Below, piece after piece: positions 15,622-24,344 of a stretch of DNA of 64,000 nt. Location: contig NZ_FONY01000001.1 in the NCBI RefSeq assembly GCF_900113045.1, forward strand, positions 124,001 through 188,000, in the 5' to 3' direction. The notes beneath the pieces were generated by a model, which ran no database searches, was not told the DNA's origin, and saw only the letters and a program-made list of their open reading frames with translations. Numbering within the stretch: position 1 is the first letter of the stretch; each line of letters begins with the position of its first letter. The translations under genes and the position numbers were made by a program. The stretch comes from Thermoflexibacter ruber. GTDB lineage: Bacteria > Bacteroidota > Bacteroidia > Cytophagales > Thermoflexibacteraceae.

Positions 15622-17360
15622 CTTACTTTGGAAACCCCATGCTCATTGAAAGCCTCAATCGCAAAGTAGTATTTCTGCCCTACGGTCAAAGCCCTTAGTT
15701 CCAAAGTATTAGGCTCATCATTCCAAATCTGGTAAGTTTGGTACAGTTTGTCTTTGGCTATGCCCCAGAGGATATTGTAACCTACGGCATTAGGCACTTT
15801 CTCCCAAGCAATGAAGGCATTTCTTTCGTCTGTATCTCGCCTGACAGTTAGTTTTTTAGGCGTTTGAGGTACTTTGCCTGAGCCATTGCCAAAAACTCGG
15901 AAGTCGCTGATAGCCAAATTGGGAGAGGCTACATAAATATGTTCGTACTTCACGTAGCGAGCTTTCATAGGTTTTTCTAATTCTATGTAGGCACAGGGAC
16001 GGTCTTTTTTAGGCTCTTGGGTCAAATCTCTTACTAAATTCCAATTTTTCCCGTCAAGAGAAGTGTAAAGTTTGAATTGGGTATAAACTTTCTCTGGGTC
16101 GTTGTCATAGATATTGGATTTGTAATCTGTGTAATTCATCTGTATAGCTTTGACTTCAAAAACTTCTTTCAAATCCATGACCAGTTCTTCTCCAGACTTA
16201 TTTTGCTTAGCCACCCAAAAAGTGCGAGGGTTTTCATCTGTTAGTTTTTCGGTATGAAAAGTATCTTTGACCGAGGTAGCTGTTACAGGTTTTCTGTATG
16301 AGAGCAACATCCAGCCTGTAAAAAGTTCGTCTTTGTTTTCCCATTTTTGAGTTGGTAAATAATGAGGAAAATCTCCAAAACGCGTATTGGCGAACATTTG
16401 GTTGTCTTTGTCAAAGCCTGCGGGAAACATCGCAATTCTCCTTTCAAAGTTCCAATTCACTGCTATCCAAGGCGTTCCTGTATTCCAATAGTTCCCGAAG
16501 TTGTCTTGGAAAGTATTGCCGTGTCCTGCCCCCGTCATAAAGCCACCCGGTTTGTAGGAAATAGGATTATAGGGAGCGTACTTAAATCCTTCCAAAGGGT
16601 CATCACTTACGTAAGTCCCATTCGCATAGACATTGTACTCTGTTCCCGGCGCACCATATTGGAGGAAGTACTTGCCCTTGTGCTTGGTCATCCAAGCTCC
16701 TTCGGTAAAAGGACGAATCGTATCCCTATGATTGCGTCCAAATCGTTCCCAGCCATGATTTTTAGGGTCTAAGTAAATTAAGCCTCTGTAATCGTCTTTG
16801 TTTTTGTAGGTAAGCCTTCGGTTTTTGTCCAACTCTGCTCCAAAAATTGGGAAAGTATTTGATGAACCCCAGTACATAAACCAACGGTCTGTATCTTCAT
16901 CATAAAAAAGTGCAGGGTCCCAAGGTCCTATCAAAGGCGGAAGACGTGGCAACCAACGGTTATAAAACAACAACTTGCCTTTTTCAGGTTCTAAGCTGTA
17001 AAAAATAGGTCTTTGCTCAAAAGTAGATTGGAAAAGGTAAAGCGTATCTCTGACTGACAAAGCCGCAGGAGCGCACATGTCTTCCATAGGCCACTTGTCA
17101 GGAACGATATATCGCCAATTCACTAAGTCTTTGGAGTGCCACCAACCGCCAGAAATAGTAACAAATAGGTAGTACTCCCCTTTGTGGTTAATGATGACAG
17201 GGTCTGCCCCTGAGCGATAGGAAATGCTATCATTCAACTGCTCAAAATTGTACTTGTAATCTATGTCCATAGGGTTACAATAGGTTTTTTGTTGTTGAGC
17301 CAAAGAGGAAAAATTGATGTATATAAAGCACAAAATGAGTAAAATAGCTTTTATTTTCAT
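15600..17360 (-). CDS. Secreted family 43 glycoside hydrolase with discoidin and fibronectin III domains
   Basis: 586 residues. A signal peptide ends near FSSLAQQQ. The five-bladed GH43 catalytic domain spans about 25-350, with the three expected carboxylates: general base D53 (SGADPVI), D148 (GPWDPALF) and general acid E220 (TEGAWMTKH). A discoidin (F5/8 type C) domain follows at about 370-490 (ENPRTFWVA, then LVMDLKEVFEVKAIQM and ISDFRVFGNGS), and a fibronectin III domain ends the protein (PQTPKKLTVRRDTDERNAF to the C-terminus). It would remove arabinose, xylose or galactose residues from polysaccharide outside the cell; the substrate cannot be told. No SusC/D pair is nearby, so this is not a polysaccharide-utilisation locus. 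Confidence 0.88.
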   Translation of the reverse strand: MKIKAILLILCFIYINFSSLAQQQKTYCNPMDIDYKYNFEQLNDSISYRSGADPVIINHKGEYYLFVTISGGWWHSKDLVNWRYIVPDKWPMEDMCAPAALSVRDTLYLFQSTFEQRPIFYSLEPEKGKLLFYNRWLPRLPPLIGPWDPALFYDEDTDRWFMYWGSSNTFPIFGAELDKNRRLTYKNKDDYRGLIYLDPKNHGWERFGRNHRDTIRPFTEGAWMTKHKGKYFLQYGAPGTEYNVYANGTYVSDDPLEGFKYAPYNPISYKPGGFMTGAGHGNTFQDNFGNYWNTGTPWIAVNWNFERRIAMFPAGFDKDNQMFANTRFGDFPHYLPTQKWENKDELFTGWMLLSYRKPVTATSVKDTFHTEKLTDENPRTFWVAKQNKSGEELVMDLKEVFEVKAIQMNYTDYKSNIYDNDPEKVYTQFKLYTSLDGKNWNLVRDLTQEPKKDRPCAYIELEKPMKARYVKYEHIYVASPNLAISDFRVFGNGSGKVPQTPKKLTVRRDTDERNAFIAWEKVPNAVGYNILWGIAKDKLYQTYQIWNDEPNTLELRALTVGQKYYFAIEAFNEHGVSKVSEIVGER

Positions 17361-17440
17361 ATTTACTTTGAGGTTTAAAGTTATCTATATACAAGCAAAC
17401 TTATTCATTAGTAAAAATAAAAACTTTCATTAGAAGATAT

Positions 17441-17739
17441 ACTCAATCAAAAGTGTTTTTGAAATTTTCTTTACTAAAAGTCCCGCTTCTCTGACACTTC
17501 CTGTGTAAAACTTATGTAAGCAATGGACTTTCATCTGCCCTTGACTAACACCGTAGGTGTGCTATTTTTGTAGAAAATAATGAATAAAACCGCGTAGCGG
17601 TGGCATATTTCACCCCTACGGGCTTAAAGTTAGATGTAGTACTGTTCATTGGCATACTCCACCCAAAGTGTCAGAGAACCAAAGTCCCTTTCTCAGCAAA
17701 AGAAAGGGATTGAAAAATCATTTTATTTTGAGTATAAAT
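17441..17739 (+). repeat. Dispersed repeat R3, copy A (interrupted)
   Basis: 17441-17484 (ACTCAATCAAAAGTG, then GAAATTTTCTTTACT) and 17681-17739 (AAAGTCCCTTTCT, AGAAAGGGATT, then CATTTTATTTTGAGTATAAA) together match, in inverse orientation, the continuous copy B at 60522-60628. A 196-bp insertion separates the halves. The GTCCCTTTCT / AGAAAGGGA core can form a hairpin. It lies in the 463-base gap between the GH43 gene and the sigma-factor gene. Confidence 0.8.
17485..17680. mobile_element. 196-bp MITE-like non-autonomous insertion
   Basis: The ends are inverted repeats, GCTTCTCTGACACTT (17485-17499) and AAGTGTCAGAGAACC (17666-17680), matching at 14 of 15 positions. They are flanked by an exact 8-base direct repeat AAAGTCCC (17477-17484 and 17681-17688), as expected for a target-site duplication. 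Removing the element and one 8-mer restores a sequence collinear with the copy at 60.5 kb. The interior has no transposase; it carries palindromic GTAGGTGTGC / CCGCGTAGCGG / CCCCTACGGG segments. An 8-bp duplication and a GGTTCTCTGACAC end resemble ISL3-family insertion sequences, but this assignment is inference. Confidence 0.82.
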
Positions 17740-17823
17740 ACAAATTTTCTGCATAATTGTAACTTTTCTCTACCTTTAAGCATTAAGCAAAAAATTAAAA
17801 ACAGCAATGTAAAAAAGAAGCGC

Positions 17824-18381
17824 GTGCATCAATCTGAAAAAGAAATCCAAGAAGAACATGACATCATCAAAAAAGCCATTGAACACCCTGAAGTCTTTGG
17901 TTTCTTGTATGAAAAGTATTATAAACAGATTTTTTTATTCATTCTTAGACGCATAGACGACAAGGCAACGACCGCTGACCTTGCTTCGCAGGTTTTTCTC
18001 AAAGCAATGCTCAACCTGCCTAAGTACAAGTTTCAAGGTCTGCCGTTCTCGGCTTGGCTTTATCGCATTGCTACTAACCAAGTCAATGAGTTTTACAGAG
18101 GTTCGCACTTCCAAAGAGTGGTCAGCGTAGAGGACGAGCAGATAAGTAATGTATTCAAAGAAGCAGCTGTCCCCGACAAGGACAAGGCAGAGCTTATCAG
18201 CAAGCTATTGGAGGAGTTGGACGAGGACGAAGTGCAGTTATTAGAATTGCGTTTTTTTGAGGACAGACCTTTCAAGGAAGTTGCTTTTATCTTAGACATT
18301 ACCGAAAATAACGCCAAAGTACGCACATACAGGATTATAGAGAAACTAAAAAAAATAGCAAAGAGGAATTATGAGTTATAA
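17824..18381 (+). CDS. ECF-type sigma-70 factor
   Basis: About 185 residues. Region 2 spans roughly 20-95 (VFGFLYEKYYKQIFLFILRR, then ADLASQVFLKAM, FSAWLYRIATNQVNEFYR). Region 4 is at the C-terminus (LDEDEVQLLELRFFEDRPFK, then ITENNAKVRTYRIIEKLKK). No ATG is in frame; a GTG at 17824 is the best start. The frame continues upstream to a GTG at 17668 inside the MITE, which I reject because that segment is repeat DNA. ECF factors redirect RNA polymerase to small regulons. A small single-pass membrane protein gene follows at 18632 and could belong to its control, although it does not look like a known anti-sigma factor. Confidence 0.85.
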   Translation: MHQSEKEIQEEHDIIKKAIEHPEVFGFLYEKYYKQIFLFILRRIDDKATTADLASQVFLKAMLNLPKYKFQGLPFSAWLYRIATNQVNEFYRGSHFQRVVSVEDEQISNVFKEAAVPDKDKAELISKLLEELDEDEVQLLELRFFEDRPFKEVAFILDITENNAKVRTYRIIEKLKKIAKRNYEL

Positions 18382-18477
18382 GTTATATAAATTATTAATT
18401 ATGAGTGAGTTAATTTTATAAACGTTTTTTGAAAATTAGAAATCTTTAATTTATCTAAATTGTTTCTAACCATTTAT

Positions 18478-18618
18478 GGCACACGGATAATACCGATTTT
18501 ACTGATAAAACACAGATTTTTGAGTAATTCATCAGTGAAAATACGTATCATCTGTAAAATATGTATTCTAAAGTTATTATGCAAAAAAGTTATTCAATTA
18601 ACTTGCTGATTATAAGCA
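18478..18618 (+). repeat. Dispersed repeat family R1, long copy
   Basis: The segment begins CACACGGATAATACCGATTT and includes TGAGTAATTCATCAGTGAAA and TCTAAAGTTATTAT. It matches 53.87-53.97 kb in its second half and the reverse complement of 5096-5137 in its first half. A 7-bp hairpin (ACTTGCT/AGCAAGT) closes it just before the next gene. Confidence 0.7.
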
Positions 18619-18631
18619 AGTAAAAACTCTA

Positions 18632-18907
18632 ATGAAATACAAGCTCAACATCAATAAGCCCGAGGTAGAAGACAAAGAAATCGAGGAGTTCAAAAACTTC
18701 CATCGGGTTTTGCGGCAGTACAGGGAAAAGCGGCGAAGCAAGTCCTTGCACAATGTCCTGCTCAGACTTAACAAGCAGTTGCCCATCCTCATCATCTCTA
18801 TCTTGATGGTGTTGCTCATCATCTATTTTAGCAAAATTTTAAAAAAAGTAGAAAAAATAGAACAGAAAAACCTCCCTCAGCAAGAGCAAAAGTATCAGCG
18901 CAAATAA
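18632..18907 (+). CDS. Small single-pass membrane protein downstream of the sigma factor
   Basis: 91 residues. A charged, helical N-terminal half (EVEDKEIEEFKNFHRVLRQY, then basic REKRRSKSL) precedes one membrane helix at about 50-67 (LPILIISILMVLLIIYF) and a short basic/Q-rich tail. No family is recognised. By the positive-inside rule the basic N-terminal part should be cytoplasmic. Being 250 bases after the ECF sigma gene on the same strand, it could regulate that factor, but repeat R1 separates them and no anti-sigma motif (such as a zinc-binding HxxxCxxC) is present. Confidence 0.65.
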   Translation: MKYKLNINKPEVEDKEIEEFKNFHRVLRQYREKRRSKSLHNVLLRLNKQLPILIISILMVLLIIYFSKILKKVEKIEQKNLPQQEQKYQRK

Positions 18908-19112
18908 AAATCCAAAATTCATTCTTTGAATGATTGATTTTTAAAAATTGAATAGTAATATTGCAGTGTTTTTGTAAGAAGTGGTAAAACCCAACTCCTC
19001 GTGGGTAGGTTTATCAGCTTACACAAGCGATAAAATGTTGCGATTAATTCAAACATTTTTGGCTCAAAATTGATATAATAGCAACAAGCAATTAATCAAA
19101 ATCATATTCACA

Positions 19113-20489
19113 ATGTCAGACGTTATCCGATTAAAAAAGGGCTTCGATATAAACTTGGTCGGCAAAGCAGAGAAAAGACTCATTGATAATATTCATCCTG
19201 ATACAGTGGCACTTGTGCCTGATGATTTTGTTGGGATGGGACGCCCCAAAGTAGTAGTCCAAGAGGGCGATTTGGTCAAGGCTGGCACGCCGATTTTTTT
19301 TGACAAAAGCATGGAAGAGGTCATGTTTACCTCTCCTGTAAGTGGTGAAGTAGTTGAGATTAAGAGAGGTGAGAAGCGTAAACTCTTGGAAGTAAAAATC
19401 TTAGCAGATAAGCAGATAGACTACTTGGAGTTTGAACGCTATACAGTTTCTCAGTTAGCAAGCCTTACCAAAGAAGAAATTATGCCTGAGTTGCTCCGAA
19501 GTGGTGTTTGGACAAATATTATTCAAAGACCTTACGGCATCATCGCCAATCCTCAGGATACTCCCAAAGCAATATTCATTTCTACCTTCGACTCCAGCCC
19601 TTTGGCTCCTGACTATGATTTTATTTTCAAAGGGCAAGAGCAGTTTTTCCAAGCAGGGATTGATGTTTTGAAAAAAATTGTTCCTCATAATTGTAATATC
19701 TATTTGGGAATCAATGCCAAAGCAGAAGTATCAAAAATCTTTGGCGGTACTAAAAACGTGATTTTGAAAAAGTTTGAAGGTAAGCACCCTGTAGGCAATG
19801 TAGGCGTACAAATTCACCATGTTTCGCCTATCAACAAAGGAGAAATAGTCTGGACATTAAACCCTTACGGCGTAATTCAAATCGGTAAACTCTTTTTAAA
19901 TGGAGAATATGATGCCTCTAAGATAATTGCACTGGTAGGTTCGGAAGTCAGTTCCCCACAGTATTACAAGACTTTTATTGGGGCAAATATTGAGAAATAC
20001 GTTAAAGGAAATATTAAAAATGACCACGTTCGTTTTATCTCTGGCAATGTACTGACAGGACATAAGATAGCCTCCAATGGTCATCTTGGTTTTTATGACC
20101 ACCAAATTACAGTTATCCCAGAAGGTGATAGACCAAGATTTGTACTTTCTGACGGCTGGCTCGCTCCTACAGATAGGTTAAGTTTTCATAGGGCATTTGG
20201 CTTGTTATCCTTCTTAAATCCTAATAAGGAGCGCGTATTAGATACAAGTACCAACGGAGAGGAACGCGCCTTTGTGGTTACAGGGACTTACGAAAAAGTA
20301 CTTCCTATGGATATTTTGCCTATGCACCTTATCAAGGCTATCTTGGCAAATGATTATGATGCAATGGAAGCCTTAGGAATTTATGAGGTTATAGAAGAAG
20401 ATTTTGCTTTGTGTGAGTTTGTAGATGTTGCTAAGCAAGATTTGCAAGCTATTATTCGAAAGGGAATCAATATGATAAGGGAAAGCTAA
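19113..20489 (+). CDS. nqrA: Na+-translocating NADH:quinone reductase subunit A
   Basis: First gene of the nqr operon, 458 residues (family about 447). NqrA is the soluble, cytoplasm-facing subunit implicated in quinone binding. The typical opening IRLKKGFDINLVGKAE, the KPGD-like swivelling region VVVQEGDLVKAGTPIFFDKS, FTSPVSGEVVEIKRGEKR and the C-terminal DVAKQDLQAIIRKGINMI are all visible. A 171-base A/T-rich spacer separates it from nqrB. The complex pumps sodium out while passing electrons from NADH to the quinone pool. Confidence 0.96.
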   Translation: MSDVIRLKKGFDINLVGKAEKRLIDNIHPDTVALVPDDFVGMGRPKVVVQEGDLVKAGTPIFFDKSMEEVMFTSPVSGEVVEIKRGEKRKLLEVKILADKQIDYLEFERYTVSQLASLTKEEIMPELLRSGVWTNIIQRPYGIIANPQDTPKAIFISTFDSSPLAPDYDFIFKGQEQFFQAGIDVLKKIVPHNCNIYLGINAKAEVSKIFGGTKNVILKKFEGKHPVGNVGVQIHHVSPINKGEIVWTLNPYGVIQIGKLFLNGEYDASKIIALVGSEVSSPQYYKTFIGANIEKYVKGNIKNDHVRFISGNVLTGHKIASNGHLGFYDHQITVIPEGDRPRFVLSDGWLAPTDRLSFHRAFGLLSFLNPNKERVLDTSTNGEERAFVVTGTYEKVLPMDILPMHLIKAILANDYDAMEALGIYEVIEEDFALCEFVDVAKQDLQAIIRKGINMIRES

Positions 20490-20660
20490 AGATTGAATTA
20501 CGAATTGTGAATTCATTATTCGTTATTTTTCATTCTTATTAATTTAGAAACATTTAGTTATCACAAAGTATTGTATTGCAGTTAGAACAAGTTAGATATG
20601 AGTATTTTATCGGTCTTAGTTAAATTCATATCTCATCATTCATAATTTACAATTAAAAAT

Positions 20661-21887
20661 ATGAAGTTTTTACATAAAATCTTAGAAAAACAAAGACCTC
20701 TCTTTGAAAAAGGAGGGAAGTTTGAGAGGTTTTTCTATCTTTTTGAGGCAGGGGAAACCTTTTTGTTTACTCCTCCGACCACTACTGCCCCCAAGGGTGT
20801 GCAGATTAGAGATGCTATTGACTTGAAACGCTTGATGATGACCGTAGTAATTGCGATGCTCCCATGCTTGCTTTTTGGTATGTGGAATGTAGGTCATCAA
20901 CACGCTTTGGCGTTTGGCAAGGAAATGTCTTTTATGGATAAGTTCCTTTTTGGAGCATGGTATGTAGTGCCGATGATAATTGTTTCTTATGCTTCTGGAG
21001 GACTGGTGGAGGTTATTTTTGCCATTATTCGTAAACACCCTATCAATGAAGGGTATTTAGTTACTGGACTATTAGTTCCTTTGATATGTCCCGTTACTAT
21101 TCCACTTTGGCAAATTGCTTTGGCAAATATCTTTGCGGTGGTACTGGCAAAAGAAGTATTTGGGGGGACAGGCATGAACGTTTTGAATATTGCAATGACT
21201 GCCAGAGCCTTTTTATATTTTGCTTATCCTTCTCAAATTTCTGGTGATGTGTGGACTGCTAATGAAAATGGTGAGGTAATAGCACTTGGTACACAAGGTT
21301 TAGTAGATGGTTACTCTGGTGCTACTGCTCTTTCTATAGCCTCCTCAGCAGGTACGCAAGGCAAACCTGTATTAGAAGCATTTGCGGCAACTTGGTCAGA
21401 AGGTCTTTTTAGCTTTTGGAATCTATTTTGGGGAGCTATTCCCGGTTGTGTAGGAGAAACCTCTACACTTATGGCACTCGTTGGGGCATTGATATTGGTA
21501 GGTACAGGAGTAGCAAGCGGTAGAATCATTGTTGGTGTATTTGCAGGTGCTTATGTAATGGGCTGGATATTTAACCTATTGAGTAGTAACACCTTTGCTC
21601 AAATCCCCCCCCACTACCATTTAGTTATGGGCGGATTAGCTTTCGGAGCGGTATTCATGGCAACTGACCCTGTGTCAGCCTCCCATACGAACGTGGGCAA
21701 GTGGATTTACGGCTTTTTGATTGGAGTGCTTACTGTGATTATTAGAGTAGTAAATCCTGCTTATCCTGAAGGAATTATGTTAGCTGTGCTTTTGATGAAT
21801 GTATTTGCACCACTAATAGACCACTATGTAATAGAAGCAAACAAAAAACGCAGAGAAAGGAGGTTAGTACGTCGTGAAGCAATCTAA
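20661..21887 (+). CDS. nqrB: Na+-translocating NADH:quinone reductase subunit B
   Basis: 408 residues with about ten membrane helices. The covalent FMN attachment threonine T222 lies in the conserved GYSGATALS. The N-terminus (FLHKILEKQRPLFEKGGKFE) is the usual cytoplasmic amphipathic start. NqrB forms part of the sodium channel and passes electrons to riboflavin. Its end overlaps the nqrC start by 14 bases and contains nqrC's ribosome binding site. Confidence 0.97.
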   Translation: MKFLHKILEKQRPLFEKGGKFERFFYLFEAGETFLFTPPTTTAPKGVQIRDAIDLKRLMMTVVIAMLPCLLFGMWNVGHQHALAFGKEMSFMDKFLFGAWYVVPMIIVSYASGGLVEVIFAIIRKHPINEGYLVTGLLVPLICPVTIPLWQIALANIFAVVLAKEVFGGTGMNVLNIAMTARAFLYFAYPSQISGDVWTANENGEVIALGTQGLVDGYSGATALSIASSAGTQGKPVLEAFAATWSEGLFSFWNLFWGAIPGCVGETSTLMALVGALILVGTGVASGRIIVGVFAGAYVMGWIFNLLSSNTFAQIPPHYHLVMGGLAFGAVFMATDPVSASHTNVGKWIYGFLIGVLTVIIRVVNPAYPEGIMLAVLLMNVFAPLIDHYVIEANKKRRERRLVRREAI

Positions 21888-22689
21888 CGGATATATTATT
21901 GGATTCGCTGTAGCTTGTACCATTATTTTAGGTGCAATGTTATCTTTGTCAGCAGTAGGTTTGCGAGAGAGGCAAGCTGAAGCAAGGGATTTGGATACCA
22001 AAAAGCAAATCCTTGGAGCAGTCATGAACTTCAAAGAAGGAGATGACATCAAAAGCATTTATGCTAAGCGCATTAAATCATTGGTAGTCGATGCCAATGG
22101 AGATGAAAAGCAGGGGGTAATTGCTGAAAAAGTTGATATTGGCAAGAACTACAAACTTGCCCCAGAAGCCAGAGAATACCCCGTATTCCAGTTTGTTGAT
22201 GAAAATAATCCTAATGAGGTAGAAGCGTATATTTTACCTATCTATGGTAACGGTCTTTGGGATAGAATCTGGGGGTATTTAGCTCTTTCTTCAGACTTAA
22301 ATACCATTAAAGGTGTAGTTTTTGACCATAAAGCAGAAACTCCGGGTTTGGGAGCAAGAATTTCGGATAAAGAAATTCAGGAAAGATACGTGAACAAGAA
22401 ACTCTATGACCAAAGTGGAAATTTTGTATCAGTAACTATGCTAAAATCAGAGAAAGGGAATACTTTAGATGACCACAAAGTAGATGGCATGTCTGGTGCT
22501 ACCATGACAGCAAATGGAGTAAATAGAATGATTCACAACTATGTTTCTTATTATCAACCTTATCTGAACAAAATAAAGGCAAAGTTAGCTACTCCCAAAG
22601 AGATGCCTGTAATGGACACTGGGAAAGTGAATATAGATACAACAGGCTTGGTAGTAGATACAATAGCAACAAATAAAACATCTAAATAA
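21874..22689 (+). CDS. nqrC: Na+-translocating NADH:quinone reductase subunit C
   Basis: 271 residues, starting at GTG 21874 inside the end of nqrB. An unusually good Shine-Dalgarno sequence for this phylum, AAAGGAGG (21856-21863), lies 10 bases upstream. One N-terminal membrane helix at about 8-27 (YIIGFAVACTIILGAMLSLS) anchors a periplasmic FMN-binding domain. The covalent FMN threonine is T210 in DGMSGATMTANG. The C-terminal tail beyond the FMN domain is longer than average and Thr/Asp-rich. Confidence 0.96.
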   Translation: MKQSNGYIIGFAVACTIILGAMLSLSAVGLRERQAEARDLDTKKQILGAVMNFKEGDDIKSIYAKRIKSLVVDANGDEKQGVIAEKVDIGKNYKLAPEAREYPVFQFVDENNPNEVEAYILPIYGNGLWDRIWGYLALSSDLNTIKGVVFDHKAETPGLGARISDKEIQERYVNKKLYDQSGNFVSVTMLKSEKGNTLDDHKVDGMSGATMTANGVNRMIHNYVSYYQPYLNKIKAKLATPKEMPVMDTGKVNIDTTGLVVDTIATNKTSK

Positions 22690-22724
22690 TAAGGATTTAG
22701 CAAGAAAATAAAAAAACTATCAAT

Positions 22725-23405
22725 ATGGCTGAAACAACAGTAGCAAAAGTAAAACCTTCAGAACCATTACTTTCAAAGAGAAGAAAAGCTCTTATTAATG
22801 ACCCTTTGAATAGTAATAACCCTATCACGGTACAAGTTCTTGGTATCTGTTCTGCATTGGCAGTTACTACCAAAATGGAGCCAACTCTTGTGATGGCAAT
22901 AGCTGTAACAGTAGTAGTTGCAATGTCTAACTTCATTATTTCTCTTATCAGAAATTTGATTCCAACACGCATACGTATCATTGTGCAGTTAGCGGTGATT
23001 GCAACCTTAGTGGCGGTAGTCGACCAAGTATTGAAAGCTTATTTTTACGATGTTTCTAAGCTACTTTCCGTATTTGTAGGTCTAATTATTACTAATTGTA
23101 TCGTTATGGGTCGTTTGGAAGCGTATGCCATGGGAAATAAGCCTTATGATTCTGTTTTAGATGGGTTGGGCAATGGTTTGGGTTATGCTTGGATTATTTT
23201 GACTGTGGCTTTCTTTAGGGAGTTGTTTGGCTCTGGTGCTGTTTTTGGCTTCAAAGTATTTGAGGCAATTGGTATTTCTGAAACAGGCTGGACAGGTGCG
23301 GCTTTCCCAACTAATGGTCTGATGACTTCTCCTGTGGGTGCATTTTTGATTTTGGGTATCATTATTTGGGTACAACGTCATTTTAATAAATATACTGAAC
23401 ATTAA
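22725..23405 (+). CDS. nqrD: Na+-translocating NADH:quinone reductase subunit D
   Basis: 226 residues, six membrane helices. Family motifs: [39 protein letters not shown] and [20 protein letters not shown], with the conserved cysteines C45-region (GICSAL) and in TNCIVMGR that bind the intramembrane iron (2Fe-2S) site together with NqrE. It starts 35 bases after nqrC. Confidence 0.96.
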   Translation: MAETTVAKVKPSEPLLSKRRKALINDPLNSNNPITVQVLGICSALAVTTKMEPTLVMAIAVTVVVAMSNFIISLIRNLIPTRIRIIVQLAVIATLVAVVDQVLKAYFYDVSKLLSVFVGLIITNCIVMGRLEAYAMGNKPYDSVLDGLGNGLGYAWIILTVAFFRELFGSGAVFGFKVFEAIGISETGWTGAAFPTNGLMTSPVGAFLILGIIIWVQRHFNKYTEH

Positions 23406-23412
23406 TTTATTT

Positions 23413-23461
23413 AGTTATGAATTATGAGTTATAAATTATTCATAACTCATGACTTATAACT
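23413..23461. repeat. A/T-rich imperfect inverted repeat between nqrD and nqrE
   Basis: AGTTATGAATTATGAGTTAT is followed by an approximate reverse complement (ATTCATAACTCATGAC, then TTATAACT). Similar AATTATGAATTATGAG-type strings recur at 18.37-18.42, 20.49-20.66 and 45.58-45.66 kb. It is intergenic filler in the operon, able to fold in RNA. Confidence 0.55.
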
Positions 23462-23484
23462 CCAAACTTATAACTAATAAGAAG

Positions 23485-24096
23485 ATGGAATTAGTAAATC
23501 TTGGTATAAAATCGATATTCATAGAAAATATGGTTTTTGCCTATTTTTTGGGAATGTGCTCATTTTTAGCAGTTTCTAAGAAAGTATCTACAGCAATGGG
23601 CTTAGGTGCGGCTGTTATCTTCGTATTGACCATTACCGTACCTTTAAGTTGGGTTTTGCAAGAGTACGTATTGAAAGAAGGTGCTTTAGTATGGCTTAGC
23701 CCTGATTTTGCAGAGGTAAACTTAGAATTTTTACAATTCATTACCTTCATCGCTACTATTGCGGCTACGGTACAGTTGGTAGAAATGTTGGTTGAGAAAA
23801 TCTCGCCTACGCTCTATGGCTCTCTTGGTATTTTCCTTCCTCTGATTGCCGTGAACTGTGCTATCTTAGGTTCTTGCTTGTTTATGGTGCAGAGAGATTA
23901 TACTTTTGCAGAGTCTGTCGTATTTGGATTTAGCTCAGGCATAGGTTGGTGGTTAGCTATTATTGCTTTGGCGGCTATCAGAGAGCGTTTGAAGTATTCT
24001 AATGTTCCTGCACCTTTACGTGGTTTGGGTATCACTATGATTCTTACAGGCTTAATGGGTATCGCCTTCATGTCTTTCATGGGTATTACTTTATAA
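23485..24096 (+). CDS. nqrE: Na+-translocating NADH:quinone reductase subunit E
   Basis: 203 residues from the ATG at 23485; the frame's earlier start at 23449 lies in the A/T repeat. The sequence begins [20 protein letters not shown], then [20 protein letters not shown], the hallmark of NqrE, with a second cysteine in [16 protein letters not shown]. Six membrane helices. NqrD and NqrE form an inverted pair around the membrane iron centre. The gene is followed by a terminator, and no nqrF follows. Confidence 0.96.
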   Translation: MELVNLGIKSIFIENMVFAYFLGMCSFLAVSKKVSTAMGLGAAVIFVLTITVPLSWVLQEYVLKEGALVWLSPDFAEVNLEFLQFITFIATIAATVQLVEMLVEKISPTLYGSLGIFLPLIAVNCAILGSCLFMVQRDYTFAESVVFGFSSGIGWWLAIIALAAIRERLKYSNVPAPLRGLGITMILTGLMGIAFMSFMGITL

Positions 24097-24121
24097 AAAC
24101 ATAAATAAGCATTAATTTAGT

Positions 24122-24170
24122 AAAAGACAACGGAGCAATCAAATGATAATTTCTGTTGTCTTTTGTTTTT
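24122..24170 (+). terminator. Intrinsic terminator of the nqr operon
   Basis: AAAAGACAAC (24122-24131) pairs with GTTGTCTTTT (24155-24164). The inner bases extend the stem with G-U pairs. TTTTGTTTTT follows. It begins 26 bases after the nqrE stop, so transcription is likely to end here without any nqrF. Confidence 0.8.
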
Positions 24171-24245
24171 ACTTCCTCACCGCTTTGAAAGTTCCGTTAG
24201 CTCGGGTATAGACTAACTCATAGGTTTGGTGAAATTCCTGCCTTT
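24169..24245 (-). pseudogene. 3'-terminal remnant of a paralogue of the 36830-37438 gene
   Basis: The minus strand encodes FHQTYELVYTRANGTFKAVR followed by K and a stop. This matches the last 21 residues of the secreted protein at 36830-37438 (FHQIYELVYTRANGTFKAVR), with nucleotide identity of roughly 90% over about 65 bases. Upstream of this the match continues for a few codons (AGI) after a small deletion that breaks the frame, then stops. It is a gene fragment left by duplication and decay; no start or signal peptide remains. Confidence 0.8.
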
Positions 24246-24344
24246 ACTTTTTTACCTGCCAAACTCTCAGCCAAGTCGTTTATAAAAGAGATTTATTTTT
24301 AAGGAACTAAAACGCAATCTAAGAAACAGACTAAAATAAGTCAA

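Noticed and set aside
15600-17360. Polysaccharide-utilisation locus around the GH43 gene
   Set aside because: No susC/susD pair, and the neighbours are housekeeping genes.
17668-17823. N-terminal extension of the sigma factor starting at a GTG
   Set aside because: The extension begins inside the right inverted repeat of the MITE and reads through repeat R3, so its codons are accidental.
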